A program made the translations under genes and the position numbers. Below, in pieces: positions 9,501 through 20,225 of a stretch of DNA of 64,000 nt (its first letter is position 1; every line of letters begins with the position of its first letter). The notes below the pieces were generated by a model. That model saw only the letters and a list, made by a program, of their open reading frames with translations. It did not search any database and was not told the DNA's origin. The stretch is from Bedellia somnulentella. Lineage: Eukaryota; Arthropoda; Insecta; Lepidoptera; Bedelliidae. The stretch lies in contig OY755171.1 of assembly GCA_963576735.1 (NCBI GenBank), forward strand, positions 5,270,001 through 5,334,000. Direction: 5' to 3'.

Positions 9501-10775
9501 GGCGTACCGCCTTGAACGATCATTACTAAGACACATGTATTTGAAACATGTGATACATTTAAAAGGTACAACAACAAAGGTATACATTTTAAAAATCTTT
9601 TTGCATAAAAATTTGTTTGTCTAACATAATTTAATTTAAAATGTTCCTCATTGCTCCCTGTTTTACATTCAAAATATCTATTAGCAAAAATTTTCATTAT
9701 GGCATAATGGCATATTCGATATATCGGTGACTGTCGGTCAGAATTTATACACTTTATTTTCTTCCTCAAGTATTGGGTGTTTCTGTGTAGCTACATAATA
9801 ATAGAGTAGTATTTCTACGACTAGTGACTGATTTTATAGTCTTTTTGTATAATTTTTGACCCTAATTTGTGTTTTGTACATAGAACTGTAATGTTTTCAC
9901 AATCTCGAAGTTGCATTTGAAAAGTCGAACGCCAACTTTCTAATTACTTAAAAACACCTGTTTATCAAATTTACACCTAAAAATTATTCATAAGACCGAT
10001 AATCAGATTCAAAAGTTTTAGATGAGACCAGCAGGGCTTATAAAATAAATAACAGTAAAGCAAAAACAGGATTTCGATTTAAATATTTTGCCAGTCACCA
10101 GTCAAATAAACGACCGGCACGCTATGTCTCAATGAAAATCCCAACTCAACAGTCCAACTAGATAAAACTGGACATAACTGGATAAAACTGGATATTACCG
10201 TGCTTCGGCTCCACAGACCTGTCAAACCCTCTTTACACAACGCGTTCAATATCATACGATTTTACGTCTTATTGTTATACCGTTAAAGATGTACCAGTGA
10301 TAAATGAACAAGTTTATTTTTGACTGTTAATTAATAGTTTTGATGACGTGGCTTTTGGTTTCATTAAGTGTAATTTAATTATGTTATTTTGACTACAATA
10401 AGTGTCGCCACTGCTACGATAACATCACTCCATTTTCAATAATATTTAAGAAAAGCCAAACTGTAAATTAGGTTCCAGCAGTGAACCAAATCGATAAATA
10501 GTGTATTAACATAGCAAAAAGTGAATGAATATAGCTTTTGTGACTCAGTGAACATAGAAATATGTGAGAACAAGTGACATTGTTATGTCAAGTTGTGTGT
10601 GGAAAAACGTTTTAAAATTGGATTTAGGGACAAAATTTTATGAAGACACTAAACTAAATAAGGCCAACAGCAATTTGACAAAAGACTTTAAAACAGCGCA
10701 TCGCGAAATAACTAAAATATAACCTATTACTATTATCCATCGACCACATCCAAAACTGCAGGTAGCAACTTGGCT

Positions 10776-10834
<59 letters not shown>

Positions 10835-10928
10835 ATATGCCATTTCTACGAAACTAACACTATCATATGAAAAGAGATAGCAAAACTAACCGAACAGCGC
10901 CATTTTTGAGAAAAGCAAATACGTCACT
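9501..10928 (+). other. Unassigned duplicated DNA grading into probable LINE E 5' region
   Basis: No protein frame. The stretch just before the short frame at 10929 may be the 5' untranslated region of LINE E, but I cannot place its start. The part up to 10533 recurs in copy 2 up to 19067. Confidence 0.4.
10779..10829. repeat. AT dinucleotide microsatellite
   Basis: About 25 uninterrupted AT units inside the 5' region of LINE E. It is a likely site of length variation. Confidence 0.95.
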
Positions 10929-11372
10929 ATGGAAAAACTTAAACAAATGCTAGTAACAATTCAGAAAAACCAAGAGGAGAGCAAAAAATCAATATTTTAC
11001 TATATGAAAGTGTACTGTTATCTCAAAGAGTTAAGGAACAAAAAAGAGATTATATAAGGTAAAAAAGGACAAAAGAAAAATAAATTTAAATTCTTTGGTA
11101 TGAGGAAGGAGAAAGTTTTTAAGACCTGGGAGAAAGGATTACACATACCATAAACAAAAATATGGGAATAATGTGCACCGATTCTGAAATTGAATACTTG
11201 AAAATGAATTGAAAATGAAAATACCCACTACAGTACGCCCGGTAGTGGTCTATTTTATAACATTAGGCAAAATATTCTCAATGCTGTAAAACAAAAACAA
11301 ATGAGGAAAGGAAAATTTTTGCATTGAAGGATTTCCTGTAAAATGTATTAGAGATAAGAAAGGAGTTAAAAA

Positions 11373-12962
11373 ACCCCTGATGATTACTTCAGCAATTGAT
11401 TGCGATGTTAATTGTGACAAGGAAATGGGTGACGTATCTGAAGTATGATAAGTATGGAAGACATTGTAAAAGCGATGAAAAGTATGAAACTACGGAAAGC
11501 GGCAGGGTATGATAGGATATGTGTCGAAAGGCTGAGGGCTGGAAAATTGTTTGTGGCTTCTTGGCTGTTCTTCCTTTTTCAGAAGTGCTGGGCACTTGGC
11601 AAAGTACCAAAAAATTGATGAAGAGCCGTGATTGTGACCTATATAACTGGAAAGGGTCACGCCAAGAGGCAAAAAATTACCGTGGTATTAGCTTACTCAG
11701 TGTTGTCGGCAAATTGTATGCAAAGGTTCTTATCGAAACAGTGATGAAAGTAACGAATGAAAAAATTTGGGATTTGCAAGCAGGATGTAGGAAGATAATG
11801 GGATGTATGAATCAAGTCTTGTTAAGGTGCATCACAAATAAATTTACGGTAAAAAACCAAAAAGTATATTGCACCTCCATTGATTTGGGGAAGGCGTATG
11901 ACAGGGTAGTAAAAAAGTATTTGTGCAAGGTGTTGTCTGAGTTCGGTTTGGGAAGCTAACTTATACGTGCATTGGAGTCACTCTATGAGGATTCTAATGC
12001 ATGTGAAGACACGGACTGGTTCGAGATCTCTAGGGGTATTCGACAGGGTTGTGTGGCTTCTCCATGGTTGTTTAATTTGTTCATGGACGACTGTTTGGAA
12101 ATCTGCGCGAAAGTCATTTAGGACTAAAAATGAGAGAGTTCATCATTAAATGCCTCTTATACGCTGATGATCAAGTGTTACTTGCATCAATGGTTAATGA
12201 GTTGCAGGAGATGGTGAACACTTGTGAAAGAAAGGGATGAGAGTGAATGTGGACAAAACTAAAACAATTGTTTTTGAGGGAGAGGAAAGTATGACAGAAT
12301 GTGAGATTGTTATAAATGGTAAGAAAGTGGAACAAGTGAAAGAATTTGTTTATCTGGGGAGATTGTTTACTAGGGATGGAAAATGCGAGGATGATATTGA
12401 AAGGCGAGTTAAAAAGGGGAATACGGTGAATGGAGCCATTAACGGTCTGATGTCAAATGGCTGTCATAATACTGTTCTGGTTCCCACGTTGTTGTATGGT
12501 AGTCAATGTTGAGCATGGCAGAAGAAGCATAAAAGTAGAGTTAATGCAGTGGAAATGCAATCCATCAGAAGTATATGTTAGGTTGTGTGATAGAGTGAGA
12601 AATAGTGTGATTCGTAAACAAGTAGGTTTGAAAGATGCCCTAGTATGCAAGATAGAATGAGGAATGTTAAGGTGGTTTGGGTACATGAAGAGGATGGATG
12701 AAAATAAAGTAGCGAAAGAGATATATAAAGCCATATGTGGGATTGTTAGTAGAGAACGTCCTCGTAAAACGTTTCTGGACCAGATAGAAAACGTTCTACA
12801 AAAGGCGGGGGTTCGAAGTATAAAGTATAAAAGAGCATGTATGAGAAGAATAATGAATGTAAGGGAAGCAAGAGAGGTTTGTCAAGATTGTACTAAGTGG
12901 TGATTGATAGTTTCTGCCTAGTCTAATGGGAATAATGGGCGTGAGTATAAGTAAGTAAGTAA
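11373..12962 (+). mobile_element. LINE B insertion, 1.6 kb, reverse transcriptase to 3' tail
   Basis: A 5'-truncated non-LTR retrotransposon within LINE E, flanked by AGTTAAAAA at 11364-11372 and 12963-12971. Visible reverse transcriptase blocks: NYRGISLLSVVGKLYAKVLI, a degenerate FRKGRG-type motif, IDLGKAYDRVV, PWLFNLFMDD and a YADDQVLLAS-type catalytic block near 12160-12190. Further on are EQVKEFVYLG, MLRWFGYMKRMD and a C-terminal EAREVCQDCTKW. The frame shifts several times (breaks near 11630, 11960, 12140, 12500 and 12655), so it is not functional. The tail is AGTA-rich instead of the TATG repeats of other copies. This is the only copy here that shows which protein owns the many short LINE B tails. 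Confidence 0.88.
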
Positions 12963-13259
12963 AGTTAAAAATCCAGGCATAGGCGCAAAAACAAAAAGGC
13001 AATAGAATAAAAATCCGATATGACTAAATATTTTAAATAAAAACTTAACTGCATATAAAATCATAATTAAATATTTTAACGCTAAAGAATCAAACAAAGT
13101 AACTGAAGAATTACTACAACATGACGCCTATGGATGAGAAGCGCCTCCATCTACCACTTACTTTCAAAAAGATAATAGCTACTCTTTCAAGACGGCTGGT
13201 CACCGCGGGAGCAGCAAACCATAACCAAATATCAAAATAAGGCCAAAAACAGATAACTA

Positions 13260-13875
13260 TCTTAACAAAGGGACGCTCAATGTAAGATCTCTAATACACT
13301 CGTCAAGTCATACCCAACTGGATTAAGATTACAAGGAAAGGAAATTACTTAATATGACAAATATATCATGATGCACTACCGCCGAACTCATAACATAATT
13401 AGAGTCGGGTTTATAGTGAAAAAAGAGCTGTAAGATTGTAGGTATAATAGATTTAACATCGTTTTCAGATAGAGGAGCTCGCCTTAAAATACAATTAAAT
13501 GATACGTTTTTGAATATAATCTAAATTTACGCGCCTTATGCAAAATCAAACGAAGAACATGTAAACCTATTTTATCAATGTTTGAGAGAATCCCTAACAG
13601 ACATCAATAACAGCACTGTTTATTGAAGATTTTAACTCACAAGTTGGTATGCAAAAAATCAGATGACACAAGCGTTGTGAGTCAATGGGACTATGGCAAA
13701 AGAAACCCAAAAGGCAAGCTTCTTATTGAATTCTGTTTTGAACAACAACTCTACGTAGCGAACACACGATTCAAGAAAAAAGGTAATGGAAAGAGTGCGA
13801 AATGTAATTGACTTCATTCTAACACGAAATATAAATAAAATTCATAATATGGACGACATATCACTATTGTTAAAA
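13260..13875 (+). pseudogene. LINE E endonuclease (APE-type), decayed
   Basis: Fragments in changing frames match an apurinic-like endonuclease: TLNVRSLI at the start, an IYAPYAKSNEEHVNLFYQ stretch, a broken GDFNSQVG-like motif near 13627, then KRNPKGKLLIEF and VANTRFKKK. The order agrees with RTE-type LINEs, where this domain precedes the reverse transcriptase. Several in-frame stops exclude activity. It is interrupted downstream by the SINE D insertion. Confidence 0.7.
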
Positions 13876-13971
13876 ACTAAGAGAACCAATTTAAATCTTT
13901 TTTATTCAAGAATACCTCATGTGGGAATTATTACTAATAAATAAAGAATAAATAAAGGAATGAAAAATTTC

Positions 13972-14043
13972 GACACAGGCGGGAATCGAACCCGCGACCT
14001 CGGGTATACGCCCCCGTCGCTCTTCCAATTGAGCTACCGTGTC
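13972..14043 (-). pseudogene. tRNA-like cassette, minus orientation
   Basis: Folds as a near-complete cloverleaf: acceptor GACACGG/CTGTGTC, D stem GCTC/GAGC, T stem GCGGG/CCCGC with loop TTCGATT. The anticodon arm only forms CGGG/CCCG around an 8-base loop (GGCGTATA), so no standard anticodon can be assigned. I read it as the Pol III promoter head of a SINE, not as a working tRNA gene. Confidence 0.8.
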
Positions 14044-14251
14044 AATGGCTGCCAGCGCGAAATTCTTCTATCCTTTATTTTTTTTACACATTTAAGTAGT
14101 CGTGTTTGCGTTTCCTACCTCCGAATTTTTATTAATTCGGAAGGCCACTTGTCTACCTTTTCAGATAGAATGCAAATGTTGAAAACGCCTAACTATCACA
14201 TAACTTACATTTTTTTTGTTCACGAAAACCTCATGTGGGGATTATTATTTA

Positions 14252-14285
14252 CTAATTCGGAAGGACAAGTGGCCTTCCGAATTAG
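14252..14285. repeat. Perfect 13-bp hairpin in the SINE D leader
   Basis: CTAATTCGGAAGG and its exact complement CCTTCCGAATTAG enclose an 8-base loop. Partly conserved in the copy at 19085-19320, where one arm carries a T (CCTTTCGAATTAG). Confidence 0.9.
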
Positions 14286-14345
14286 TAAAAACTCGGAGGT
14301 AGGAAACGAAGAATAGAGTAGAAGAATTTCGCGCTGGCAGCCATT

Positions 14346-14417
14346 GACACGGTAACTTAATTGGCAGAGCGACGGGGGCGTATACCCGAGGTCGCGGGTT
14401 CGATTCCCGCCTGTGCG
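14346..14417 (+). pseudogene. tRNA-like cassette, plus orientation
   Basis: Same cloverleaf as the opposed cassette, with damage: the D arm reads AACTTAATTGG and the 3' acceptor strand has lost bases (CTGTGCG). The T arm GCGGGTTCGATTCCCGC is intact. It is followed directly by the SINE D body. Confidence 0.8.
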
Positions 14418-14854
14418 AAATTTTTCTTTCCTTTATTTATTCTTTATTTATTACTAAGAGTACCAACTGCCGGAGATATTTTAGTCACAAAAACAAAGAG
14501 AGATTATTATCAGCATCATCACACTGATCGAAAAAGATTCTTTGAAGAATATATTCACCGATTTATCAAAAAATAAATAAACTTAAAGTTATACAATCTA
14601 CTTACAAAGCACTGATAACAAAAATTATAAATACCTCTGATTGGCTACTACCAGAATGTGAACCAATTAAAGATCAGACACAGACGCTACAAGACGACAT
14701 AAAAGCATTTACTGAAAAAATTACAAAGTAAACAAAATATCATTGGAAAAAAAGAGACTTTAAATACTCTAAAAAGTAATAAAAGAGAAGCTAGATCAAA
14801 GAGAGAGAAAGAAGAGCTTGAACATAGCGCGTCAGTAAAAAGAACTCGTAAGAG

Positions 14855-15095
14855 ACATACATACATACATACATATACTCACGGCTATAAATCCCTAGAT
14901 GGGGTAGGCAGAGCTAAGGAATTAAAAATTCCTCAGCCACTTCTGGAAATTTTAGTGTAAAGGTTGTTGGTGATGGGTCTCCAACCGCATCGCCCAAAAA
15001 TCCTTCAAAAGCCCCAATACCGTTAGTCGCCTCTTACGTACACCCATCGAAAGAAATGGGGTAGTGCTATTCTGAGCTGACACTACACAGCTTAG
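14855..15095 (-). repeat. SINE A copy at the end of duplication copy 1
   Basis: Tail on the left (ACATACATACATATACTCACGG), 5' end CACTACACAGC on the right; it lacks part of the middle (GGGGAAAAGATGG). The equivalent copy in the second duplicate is 19745-19938. Confidence 0.85.
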
Positions 15096-15536
15096 CACGT
15101 AAGAGATGGAAAACCGATAACTAATGGATCCCCTTGACCAGAAAAAAACCCCTCTATACCCTTAGTCGCCTCTTACGATTACCCACGGGTAGAAATGGGG
15201 TAGTGTTATTCTAAGCCGACACTACACGGCAACAGCTGATAACAGATTACTATATAGCATAATAAATTTTTGCCTGTCATTTTCTGTTGACTTGACTTGT
15301 TGATTTGAGGCTCTTTAAGTAATTGATAATTTTGTGGTTTTGACTCAACACCACAACCCTCTGGTATCAAAATGTTTCCTGTGGAAACACTGATTAAATA
15401 AAGCTCTGTATACCAATGAATGGGATATAAAGCCGTGAGTAAAGTTTTACAATATAAAAAATAAATTGAGCATTAACATTTTTGTATGATAAATAACACA
15501 GTGCAAATATTGAAATCCAATATTTCTAAGGCCTTG

Positions 15537-15780
15537 CTCTGTAGTGTCGGCTTAGGATAGCACTACCCCTTTTCTTCCGGTGGGTGAACGTAAGAGGCGA
15601 CTAACGGTATTGGGGCTTTCAAGGGATTTTTGGCGATGCGGTAGGAGACCCATCACCAACCGCCTTTATTTTACCATCTTTTCCCCACTAAAATTTTCCA
15701 AAAGTGGCAGAGGAATTTTTAATTCCTTAGCTCTGGCTAACCCTTCTAGGGAAATATAGCCGAGAGTATATGTATATAAA
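15537..15780 (+). repeat. SINE A copy (duplicate of 7018-7225)
   Basis: Keeps the GGTGGGTGAACGTAAGAGGC stretch that is deleted in its partner. Confidence 0.85.
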
Positions 15781-16557
15781 TAACACAGTGCAAATAAGGT
15801 AAGCCAATATTTCTAAGGCTAGAAGTGAAACAAAATTATTATAACGCGATGACAGCAAAACAGAACAAGGAATAAAAAGCAACGGTATCCAATATCGCAA
15901 TTCTTTTCAAAGTCAACTCCCCAGTACGCCCCTACATATCACTTAAGAGATAACATATTTCAACATATAAGGCAGCTTCTTAGTCTTACTCAACGACAAA
16001 GGCAGGAAGGCTTTTACGTAACACCTAGTCCTACTAATTTACGATCTCAAGTCACGTCTACCGGCTAAGTTGCTAGGAATCGTGTGCTGCTTTCTACTCC
16101 ATTTAATTTTATAATAACGTAGGAAACATGTGGATTTCTTGTTTAGAATTAAATATTTTCATTTAAAAATACGTATAACTAAACCCAGGATATCGCGGGT
16201 TCAAGTCCTGCTGTTTTCGAAGTTTTTCTTTCCTTATTTGATTAGTAAAATTATCCCCACACAAAGTTTCATGCACAACAAAATCTAACATTTGACGAAA
16301 GTTCAATTTGCGTTTCACATTAAAGAACATTCATTAAGATCAAATAGTACGTGTATAGGGCATGCATATAGAAGTTGAAGAAACTCGCGAGGTTTGCAAG
16401 GGTCATACATAGTCTATGCATACCCCAGTGGACACTAATAGCGTGAGTGCTTGCGTCAATGTACATAATAACATTTTTATGAATTACTTACACATGATTT
16501 AATGAAGCAAATTGTATTGAAAAATTAAGTCTTTTCTCTCCTCTCCTTATTATGGCT

Positions 16558-17092
16558 AATTCAAAAGTTTTGTCAATATAAAAAAATAGTCTATTTCTAT
16601 TTTTTTTTGTCTACATCATCTACATTATCATTACATTGACAGGCCACTTTACACAGGCTTTTAACACACAATAGCATCTTTTCGATTCCTGAGTCAAATC
16701 TACACAAATGTAAATTTTATAAAGATACAAATGTTGTTTAATTGTCAAAGTTAGTAGAAGTATGGAGTGCCACATTGCTTAGTTGTGCTTAGTTATGTGA
16801 CGGTGTAGTCGAACAAAGTAACATGCACAGTCATTCCCACTCATGGGTACTCTGAAAACCAGTATTTTTACTTATTAGGTATCTCGAACTAACTTTCGTA
16901 ATTGCCCTTAAGATTTTTTTTCAAGGTTTTGCCACATTTGTAAGACTTATTTGGACTAGTGGGTGTATTATTTACCATTGATGACATTAAAATCAAGGAA
17001 ATCATTTATCTCCCAGGAAGGTAAATCCCAAAAAACGGCCTAGATTCGTCTTTAAATATTACTACACCATTTATTTCTTTCATTCACTTATG
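16558..17092. other. 535-bp block found only in copy 2
   Basis: Flanked by short ATTCA repeats; copy 1 has a single ATTCA at the corresponding point. No terminal inverted repeats and no frame. It contains a degraded SINE C piece at about 16777-16863 (TTAGTTATGTGACGGTGTAG and GGGTACTCTGAAAACCAG). The old repeat inside, and ends joined through ATTCA, favour a deletion in copy 1 over an insertion here. Confidence 0.65.
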
Positions 17093-17244
17093 AGGATACT
17101 AATTGCTCACTGATTAATAAGATGGCAGGTTGAAATCCCATCACCTACTTCTCTTTTATTTCGACAGCTTTTTCCCATCAAGCTAAATACAAAAACTTGT
17201 ATATGAATATTCAAATGATGCAGGTCTTCCTTTATGTGCTGTCT

Positions 17245-17490
17245 AGTGTCGGGTTAGAATAACACTACCCCATTTCTTCCGGTGGGTGTACGTAAGAGGC
17301 GGCTAACGGTATTGGGGGCTTTTAAGGGATTTTTGGGCGATGCGGTTGGAGACCCATCACTAACAACCTTTATTTTACCATCTTTTCCCCGCACAACTTT
17401 CCAAAAGTGGCTGAGGAATTTCTATATCCTTAGCTCTGGCTACCCCTTCTAGGGATTTAAAGCCGTAAGTTTATGTATGTATGTTTATGT
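17245..17490 (+). repeat. SINE A copy (duplicate of 8690-8935)
   Basis: Same boundaries and neighbours as the copy-1 element, with a few substitutions. Confidence 0.85.
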
Positions 17491-17902
17491 ATGTTCCTTT
17501 ATTAAGGAAAAGACTGAGAAGTGATTATAATTTAAATTTGCGTAGTGTAAAATGATAAAAACCATCCATCTAATTTCATCTTATATGTTGACCGCAAATA
17601 GTTTGACAACCAAATGTATTTACTTGAAAATTTTATTGTTACATTTATGTTCCGTAACTGTTGGTCTGCTTGAAATACCTAAAAAAATTCATATAAACAT
17701 GGTTCGGCGATGAAGTTAACTATACTTTTTTCAAAAAAGTAGCTGAGTATTTCCTTTTTCCAAAGTTTTGTCTACCTCTTTATAGTATTTACCGACGTAA
17801 GTATAGTTAAATAGGTAATTATTTATTTATTTTAATTACCAACAGCGATATCTTTAATAATCTTAAATACTATATACTTAAATCTATAACTAATACTAGG
17901 CA

Positions 17903-18038
17903 TAAATAAAAGAGCATGTATGAAAAGATTTATGGATGTAGACGAAGCAAGAGAGGTTCGCCAGGATCATTCAAAGTGGCGATCGATAGTCTCTGCCTAC
18001 CCCAATGGGACTTAACGGCGTGAGTATATGTATGTATG
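17903..18038 (+). mobile_element. LINE B 3' end (duplicate of 9353-9488)
   Basis: Flanked by TAATACTAGGCA at 17891-17902 and 18039-18050. The coding remnant ends SAYPNGT, followed by the GTGAGTATATGTATG tail. Confidence 0.9.
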
Positions 18039-19084
18039 TAATACTAGGCAGGCGTACCGCCTTGAACGATCATTACTAAGACACATTATTTGAAACATGT
18101 GATACATTTAAAAGGTACAACAACAAAGCTATACATTTTAAAAATCTTTTTTGCATAAAAATTTGTTTGTCTAACATAATTTAATTTAAAATGTTCCTCA
18201 TTGCTCCCTGTTTTACATTCAAAATATCTATTAGCAAAAATTTTCACTATGGCATAATGGCATATTCGGTATATCGGTGACTGTTGTCAGAATTTATACA
18301 CTTTATTTTCTTCCTCAAGTATTGGGTGTTTCTGTGTAGCTACATAATAATAGAGTAGTATTTCTATAATTTTAGTTTTTGTATAATTTTTTACCCTAAT
18401 TTGTGTTTTGTACATAGAACTGTAATGTTTTCACAATCTCGAAGTTGCATTTGAAAAGTCGAACGCCAACTTTCTAATTACTTGAAAACACCTGTCTACA
18501 CAAATTTACACCTAAAAATGATGCATAAGACCGATAATCAGATTCAAAAGTTTTAGATGAGACCAGCAGGGCTTATAAAATAAATAACAGTAAAGCAAAA
18601 ACAGGATTTCGATTTAAATATTTTGCCAGTCACCAGTCAAATAAACGACCGGCACGCTATGTCTCAATGAAAATCCCAACTCAACAGTCCAACTAGATAA
18701 AACTGGACATAACTGGATAAAACTGGATATTACCGTGCTTCGGCTCCACAGACCTGTCAAACCCTCTTTACTCAACGCGTTCATTATCATATGATTTTAC
18801 ATCTTATTGTTATACCGTTAAAGATGTACTAGTGATAAATGAACAAGTTTATTTTTGACTGTTAATTAATAGTTTTGATGACGTGGCTTTTGGTTTCATT
18901 AAGTATAATTTAATTATGTTATTTTGACTACAATAAGTGTAGCCACTGCTACGATAACATCACTCCGTTTTCAATAATATTAAAGAAAAGCCAAACTGTA
19001 AATTAGGTTCCAGCAGTGAACAATTTCGATCAATAGTGTATAAACATAGCAACAAGTGAATGAATATATAAGAAGTGAATGAAT

Positions 19085-19320
19085 AAAACCTCATGTGGGG
19101 ATTATTATTTACTAATTCGGAAGGACAAGTGGCCTTTCGAATTAGGATAAATTCGGAGGTAGGAAACGCAAACACTACTTAAACGTGTAAAAAAAATAAA
19201 GGATAGAAGAATTTCGCGCTGGCAGCCATTGACACGGTAGCTCAATTGGCAGAGCGACGGGGGCGTATACCTAAGGTCGCGGGTTCGGTTCCAGCCTGTG
19301 TCTAAAGTTTTCTTTCCTTT
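19085..19320 (+). mobile_element. SINE D copy: inverted body, leader, tRNA cassette, truncated body
   Basis: Homologous to the right half of the composite at 14218-14452. From left: inverted body (AACCTCATGTGGGGATTATT), a leader with the imperfect hairpin, CGCGCTGGCAGCCATT, the tRNA-like cassette (19231-19302) and a body cut after TCTTTCCTTTT. The left half and the outer duplication are gone because the 3.7-kb deletion ends here. Confidence 0.75.
19231..19302 (+). pseudogene. tRNA-like cassette of SINE D, copy 2
   Basis: A box TAGCTCAATTGGCAGAGC is intact, the B box has drifted (GGGTTCGGTTCCAGC) and the anticodon stem is broken (ACCTAAGG). A mutated relative of the cassette at 14346-14417. 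Confidence 0.75.
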
Positions 19321-19738
19321 TGAGGAGATATTTTAGTCACACAAACAAAGAGAGATTATCATCAGCATCATCACACCGATCGAAAAAGATTCTTTGAAGA
19401 ATATTTTCACCGATTTATCAAAAAATAAATAAGCTTAAAGTTATGCAATCTACTTACAAAGCACTGATAACACAAATTATAAATAACTCTGACTGGCTAC
19501 TACCAGAACGTGAACCAATTAAAGATCAGGCACAGACGTTACAAGGCGGCATAAAGACATTTACTGAAGAAATTACAATTTTAAAAGAAAAATAAATAAA
19601 AAATCTTTGGAAAAAAAGAGACTTTCAAAACTCTGAAAAGTAATAGAAAAGAAGCTAGATCAAAGGGCAGACGACCAAAGTTACAATAGTATAGAAAAAG
19701 AGCTTGAACATAGCTTGCGGTAAAAAGAACACCTAAGA
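19321..19738 (+). pseudogene. LINE E linker fragment, duplication copy 2
   Basis: Matches 14470-14853: region after the endonuclease with a YKALIT-like stretch and SDWLLPE...EPIKDQ. It is truncated on both sides (deletion on the left, SINE A on the right) and contains stops. Confidence 0.65.
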
Positions 19739-19744
19739 GACATA

Positions 19745-19938
19745 CTTACATACATACATATACTCCCGGCTATAGATACCTAGAAGGGGTAGACAGAGCT
19801 AAGGAATTAAAAATTCCTCAGCCACTTCTGGAAATTTTAGTGGGGAAAAGATGGTCAAATAAAGGTTTTCGGTGATGTGTCTCCAACCGCATCGCCCTAA
19901 AATCCTTCAAAAGCCCCATTACCGTTAGTTACCTCTTT
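19745..19938 (-). repeat. SINE A copy cut by SINE C
   Basis: Lacks its 5' quarter; homology stops in GTTAGTTACCTCTTTC, where copy 1 continues as TTACGTACACCC. The right end of the tandem duplication is at or near this point. Confidence 0.8.
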
Positions 19939-19951
19939 CTTGAATTTATTA

Positions 19952-20225
19952 ATAATAACATAACATAAACGTTCACGCCGAATATCCCTGTAGGGGTTGG
20001 CAGAGGTACTAATACTTCTGAACATCACGTGACTTTGTCACCTGGTGTTCAGAGTACCCACGTTTTCCTCACGATGTTTTCCCCTCACCGTTAACAAACA
20101 TGATAAATTAACCACACATATGTCTTTAGAAAAGACAAATTGGTGTAGGCCCGACTCAGGATTTGAACACTAGTCGTTTGCACGATAACCGAGTGTTCTA
20201 CCCACTGGGCTATCACGGTTGCACT
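19952..20225 (-). repeat. SINE C copy with head, internal deletion
   Basis: Tail AATAATAACATAACATAAACG on the left; tRNA-derived head on the right with B box (AGGATTTGAACAC, inverted) and A box (CCACTGGGCTATC, inverted). The segment between CCCACGTTTT and CCTCACGATG is deleted. Subfamily 1 hairpin arms are present. Confidence 0.88.

Larger units (their letters stand above)
6619..10533. repeat. Tandem duplication, copy 1, first block
   Basis: This 3.9-kb block recurs in direct orientation at 15142-19067 with few substitutions by eye, at an initial offset of 8524 bp. Two large length differences exist. A LINE fragment at 7862-8389 is present only here, and a 535-bp stretch (16558-17092) only in the second copy. 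Copy 1 continues with LINE E and SINE D to about 15.1 kb. The shared parts contain SINE A, a LINE B tail and unassigned AT-rich DNA. Confidence 0.9.
13890..14452. mobile_element. Composite palindromic SINE D with two opposed tRNA cassettes
   Basis: A single 563-bp insertion flanked by nearly identical 14-bp duplications (ACTAAGAGAACCAA at 13876-13889, ACTAAGAGTACCAA at 14453-14466). Its two halves are inverted copies of each other: about 13936-14155 pairs with about 14250-14452, separated by a ~95-bp spacer. Each half contains one tRNA-like cassette and the conserved leader CGCGCTGGCAGCCATT. The single outer duplication shows that the two halves arrived together. Alternative: two nested insertions, but then a second internal duplication would be expected and I see none. 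Confidence 0.8.
10929..14853 (+). mobile_element. RTE-like LINE E, 5' half, interrupted by LINE B and SINE D
   Basis: Three pieces in order: an ORF1-like region (10929-11372), an endonuclease region (12963-13889) and the linker towards the reverse transcriptase (14453-14853). The first starts MEKLKQMLVTIQKNQEES and later shows an RPVVVYFITLGK stretch. Reading across the LINE B insertion point rejoins a sensible frame (RDKKGV, then KNPGIG), which supports one original element. The reverse transcriptase and 3' end are missing beyond the SINE A at 14855. Many stops and shifts are present. I assign it to the RTE-like group with 'craniofacial development protein 2-like' endonucleases from general familiarity, not from a search. 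Confidence 0.7.
15142..19067. repeat. Tandem duplication, copy 2, first block
   Basis: Direct duplicate of 6619-10533, beginning in the middle of a SINE A (15142-15225). Its joint with copy 1 is a short A-run. It contains SINE A copies at 15537-15780 and 17245-17490, a SINE D relative at 16191-16283 and the LINE B tail at 17903-18038. It ends in AGTGAATGAATA. The same 12 bases recur at 19074-19085 just before SINE D sequence, an apparent filler at the 3.7-kb deletion joint. Confidence 0.9.

Noticed and set aside
13972..14417. Functional tRNA genes
   Set aside because: Good acceptor, D and T arms, but an 8-base anticodon loop and recurrence inside a mobile unit; treated as SINE heads.
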